Below, piece by piece: positions 5,783 to 8,321 of a stretch of 8,321 bases of DNA. The first letter of the stretch is position 1, and each line of letters opens with the position of its first letter. The DNA is taken from assembly GCA_033856335.1 (NCBI GenBank), contig JAWVFG010000143.1, forward strand, positions 1-8,321, given 5' to 3'. Source of the stretch: DASUPK01 sp033856335. GTDB taxonomy: Bacteria; Actinomycetota; Thermoleophilia; Solirubrobacterales; 70-9. Below the pieces are notes generated by a model, which ran no database searches, had not been told where the DNA came from, and worked only from the letters and a program-made list of their open reading frames with translations. The translations under genes and the position numbers were made by a program.

Positions 5783-8254
5783 GTGAGCGATCAGCGTCAT
5801 CCCGGCGGACTGTCGAGCAAGGAGGCCGCCAAGCGGCTCCGTCAGCTCGGGCCGATCGAGGATCGGAGCAGCCGCTCGGTCGCAAGCATCGTCGCGGGCA
5901 ACGTCTTCACGCTGTTCAACCTGATCATCGGCTTCTTCTTCGTGGTCATGCTCGCGCTCGGGCTGTTCGCCGACGCCCTGTTCGGCTTCATCGCGGTGAT
6001 CAACAGCTACATCGGGATCAGGCAGGAGCTCAAGGCGAAGGAGACCCTCGAGGGCCTGGCGCTGCTGGTGGCCCCGAAGGGCAGTGCTGTGCGCGACGGC
6101 GAACTGATCGAGCTGCGCTCGGAGGAGATCGTTCCCGGCGATTGGATCCGGGTCGAGCCCGGCGACCAGCTGGTGGCCGACGGCGAGGTGACCGAGAGCC
6201 GTGGCCTGACCTTGGACGAGTCGATGCTCACCGGCGAGGCCGATGGGGTTCGCAAGCGAGTCGGCCAGCGCGCGCTGTCGGGGTCCTTCTGCATCACCGG
6301 CTCGGGCTACTACGAGGTCGACGCGGTCCGGGAGGACAGCTACGCCGAGAAGGTCGCGGGTGAGGCGCGCACCTTCCGCCACCCTCCTTCCCCCCTCCAG
6401 GACGAGGTGAACCAGGTCCTGAAGGCGAGCACCTGGCTGATGATCCCACTCGCCGTCGTGCTGATCTTCGCCCTCCAGGCCCGCAGCACCCCCCTCCACG
6501 ACGCGGCCCAGACCGCCACCGCCGGCCTCATCACCCTGATCCCCGAGGGGCTCGTCCTGTTGATGAGCGTCACGCTTGCGGTCGCCGCGGTCCGGCTCGC
6601 CCGTCTCGACACCCTGGTGCAGCAGATGAGCGCGACCGAGGCTCTCGCGGCGGTCGACACGATCTGCGTCGACAAGACCGGCACGCTGACAAGCGGCGAG
6701 CTCGAGCTCGTCTCGGTGGACGTCACCGATCCCTCGGAGGCCAGCATGGCCGAGCGGTCGCTGGCCAGGTTCGCGGCCAGCTCGGGGGAGCGCAACCGTA
6801 CGTTGGAGGCGATTGCCGAGAACTATCCGGCGAGCGGGGAGCGGGTCAGGGCGGAGGTGCCATTCTCGTCGGAGTGGAAATGGAGCGGGCTCAGCTTCGG
6901 AAGGGGCGAGACCTACGTCCTCGGCGCGCCGGACGTGCTCATGGCCCGCGGCTCGCTGGCCCTGCCCGTCCCGCTGCAGCGGAGCCTCGAGCAGAACACC
7001 AGGGCGGGGCGCAGGGTGGTGGCCTTCGGCCGCGCGTCGGGTGGGCTTCCCGACAATCCGTATTCCGACCCCCCGCCGGCGGTCACGCCGATCGCCCTGG
7101 TGGTGCTCGAGGAGACGCTCCGTCCGGACGCCCGCGAGACGATCCGGTATATGCGAGACCAGGAGATGGACCTGAAGCTGATCTCCGGCGACGCGCCCCA
7201 GACGGTCACCGCGGTCGCCGCGGCGGTCGGCATCCCGGCGGGGGCCGGGGTCATCAGCGGAGACGATCTGCCCGAGGAACGCGCCTCACTCGGCCGCATC
7301 GCCGAGGAGAACACGATCTTCTGCCGCATTCGCCCCGAGCAGAAGAAGGCTTTGGTCTCGGCGCTGTCCGATCGTGGACGGTTCGTTGCGATGATCGGTG
7401 ACGGCGTGAACGACGTACCGGCACTGAAGAGCGCAAGGATGGCTGTGGCGATGGGATCCGGAAGCCAGATCACCAAGGGGATCGCGGACATCGTGCTCCT
7501 CAAGGACCAGTTCTCCCGACTGCCGAGGGCGGTCGCCGAGGGCCGGCGAATCGCGCGCAACATCCATCGCCTCGGCCGGCTCTACGTGACGAAGACGGTC
7601 TACGCGGCAGCGCTGATCGTGCTCGTGGCCGTACCCGGCTGGGCCTTCCCGTTCCTCCCCCGGCAGCTCACGGTGGCCGCCTTCCTGACCATCGGGATTC
7701 CGTCCTTCGTGCTCGCCCTGGCACCCAGCGACGGGCCCCTCTACAGGGGCCGCTTGCTGCGAGCCCTGGCGGCGTTCGCGGTGCCCGCCGGCCTGGCGAT
7801 CGCAGCGGCCTCGCTGGCGAGCTTCTTCCTCGTCGACACGGTCTTCGGCGGCTCGCTGGAGGCGGGCCGCACCGCGGCGACCACGACGCTGGTCGTCCTG
7901 GGGCTCTGTTTCATCCTGCTTCTGGAGCGCGGCCCGGGACGAGAGCACATCGCAATCCAGAGCTACATGCTGGCCCTGGTGGCGGCGCTGGGCGCGCTCT
8001 ATGCGCTCATCCTCGCGGTGCAGCCCATCCGCACCTTCTTCGACCTGACCAGGATGGGCGGCGGCCAGCTCTTCCTGGCGCTGCTCTCGGCGGCTGCCGG
8101 GCTGGTGCTGGCGAGCGTCGTCTGGCGCATACCGATGATCGAGCAGCTCGAGGACAGGCCACCACCACCGGATGACGCGCCAACCGGTCCCGTGACCGCC
8201 CCGATGCCGGTCGCTCCAGCCCCGGTCCCTCGCACCGGAACGTCGGGACACTGA
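5783..8254 (+). CDS. P-type cation-transporting ATPase, CtpE/Exp7-like
   Basis: An 823-residue membrane pump with the full P-type layout, using GTG at 5783. Helices M1-M2 lie at about 39-80. The actuator domain has PGD (118-120) and LTGE (149-152). M3-M4 (about 218-270) contain PEGL (254-257), whose Glu255 is a likely cation ligand. The phosphorylation site is DKTGTLT with Asp297; the hinge is GDGVNDVPALKSA (539-551). Six more helices follow (about 602-782), including GIPSFVLALAP (638-648), giving ten. A Pro-rich tail (about 793-816) ends the protein. The PEGL and GIPSF patterns and the lack of heavy-metal-binding domains point to the group of mycobacterial CtpE (reported in Ca2+ uptake) and pneumococcal Exp7; the ion is inferred. 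The usual KGA nucleotide-binding lysine is replaced: YVLGAPD (378-384). A TTG at 5744 would add 13 residues but coincides with a -35 consensus, so I reject it. The next gene overlaps its stop. Confidence 0.93.
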   Translation: MSDQRHPGGLSSKEAAKRLRQLGPIEDRSSRSVASIVAGNVFTLFNLIIGFFFVVMLALGLFADALFGFIAVINSYIGIRQELKAKETLEGLALLVAPKGSAVRDGELIELRSEEIVPGDWIRVEPGDQLVADGEVTESRGLTLDESMLTGEADGVRKRVGQRALSGSFCITGSGYYEVDAVREDSYAEKVAGEARTFRHPPSPLQDEVNQVLKASTWLMIPLAVVLIFALQARSTPLHDAAQTATAGLITLIPEGLVLLMSVTLAVAAVRLARLDTLVQQMSATEALAAVDTICVDKTGTLTSGELELVSVDVTDPSEASMAERSLARFAASSGERNRTLEAIAENYPASGERVRAEVPFSSEWKWSGLSFGRGETYVLGAPDVLMARGSLALPVPLQRSLEQNTRAGRRVVAFGRASGGLPDNPYSDPPPAVTPIALVVLEETLRPDARETIRYMRDQEMDLKLISGDAPQTVTAVAAAVGIPAGAGVISGDDLPEERASLGRIAEENTIFCRIRPEQKKALVSALSDRGRFVAMIGDGVNDVPALKSARMAVAMGSGSQITKGIADIVLLKDQFSRLPRAVAEGRRIARNIHRLGRLYVTKTVYAAALIVLVAVPGWAFPFLPRQLTVAAFLTIGIPSFVLALAPSDGPLYRGRLLRALAAFAVPAGLAIAAASLASFFLVDTVFGGSLEAGRTAATTTLVVLGLCFILLLERGPGREHIAIQSYMLALVAALGALYALILAVQPIRTFFDLTRMGGGQLFLALLSAAAGLVLASVVWRIPMIEQLEDRPPPPDDAPTGPVTAPMPVAPAPVPRTGTSGH

Positions 8255-8321
8255 TGCCATCCTCAGACCCAAGCGGAGCGCCCTCGCATCAACCCCTGCA
8301 TATCGCCCGCCGCACCAAGAT
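8254..8321 (+). CDS. N-terminal fragment of a downstream gene, unidentified
   Basis: ATG at 8254 shares its A with the ATPase stop codon (TGATG) and opens a frame that stays open to the window edge, 22 codons: MPSSDPSGAPSHQPLHIA and on. The stop/start overlap is the usual sign of translational coupling in an operon with the ATPase. The visible part is a Ser/Pro-rich N-terminus with no identifiable motif. No strong Shine-Dalgarno is seen. A frame this short could be chance in GC-rich DNA, so the gene is tentative. Confidence 0.45.
   Translation, partial: MPSSDPSGAPSHQPLHIARRTK

Noticed and set aside
5690..6499. Minus-strand open frame of 269 codons opposite the ATPase start
   Set aside because: It is antisense to conserved ATPase actuator-domain sequence and has no recognisable motif or start context.
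7286..8272. Minus-strand open frame of 328 codons opposite the ATPase C-terminal half
   Set aside because: It is antisense to the GDGVND hinge and membrane helices. Its Arg/Gln/Glu/His-rich composition is that of a codon-phase shadow.

Overview
The window is about two-thirds G+C or more and densely coded. It looks like an actinobacterial chromosome, most likely a Thermoleophilia/Solirubrobacterales-type lineage. The evidence is a predicted F420-dependent luciferase-like oxidoreductase of the Rv3520c type, a split three-gene transhydrogenase, a CtpE-like P-type ATPase, several GTG starts, and start codons lying about 6 nt behind a -10-like hexamer (leaderless-style transcripts). The lineage is an inference from gene content, not from a marker gene.

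Layout, left to right. (1) Positions 1 to about 1006, minus strand: the N-terminal part of an exported or membrane-anchored protein that runs off the left edge. It has a pilin/TadE-like N-terminal helix and an HRDDWE motif resembling NPP1/Vps62-type domains. Its leader is out of frame with its body. (2) 1102-1335, plus: a small LapA-domain (DUF1049) membrane protein. (3) 4231 down to 1375, minus: pntAA-pntAB-pntB, a complete proton-translocating NAD(P) transhydrogenase operon with both junctions overlapping by 4 nt. (4) 5464-4388, minus: an LLM-class, probably F420-dependent oxidoreductase, 156 bp upstream of the pnt operon on the same strand. (5) 5538-5723, plus: a small charged helical protein of unknown function, divergent from the oxidoreductase. 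(6) 5783-8254, plus: a full-length ten-helix P-type cation ATPase, CtpE/Exp7-like. (7) From 8254: the first 22 codons of another gene, overlapping the ATPase stop codon by one base.

How they fit together: the transhydrogenase uses the proton gradient to reduce NADP+ with NADH. NADPH can in turn feed the F420 pool through a separate F420:NADPH oxidoreductase, so its proximity to an F420-dependent enzyme is suggestive but not proof of a shared pathway. The ATPase and LapA protein are ordinary envelope functions.

I see no tRNA, rRNA, CRISPR array, insertion sequence or phage gene, and no gene-free stretch over 300 bases. I do not see a clear new multi-gene system. The item most worth following up is the left-edge protein: its domain combination, and the apparent one-base frameshift that separates a good prepilin-type leader from the rest.
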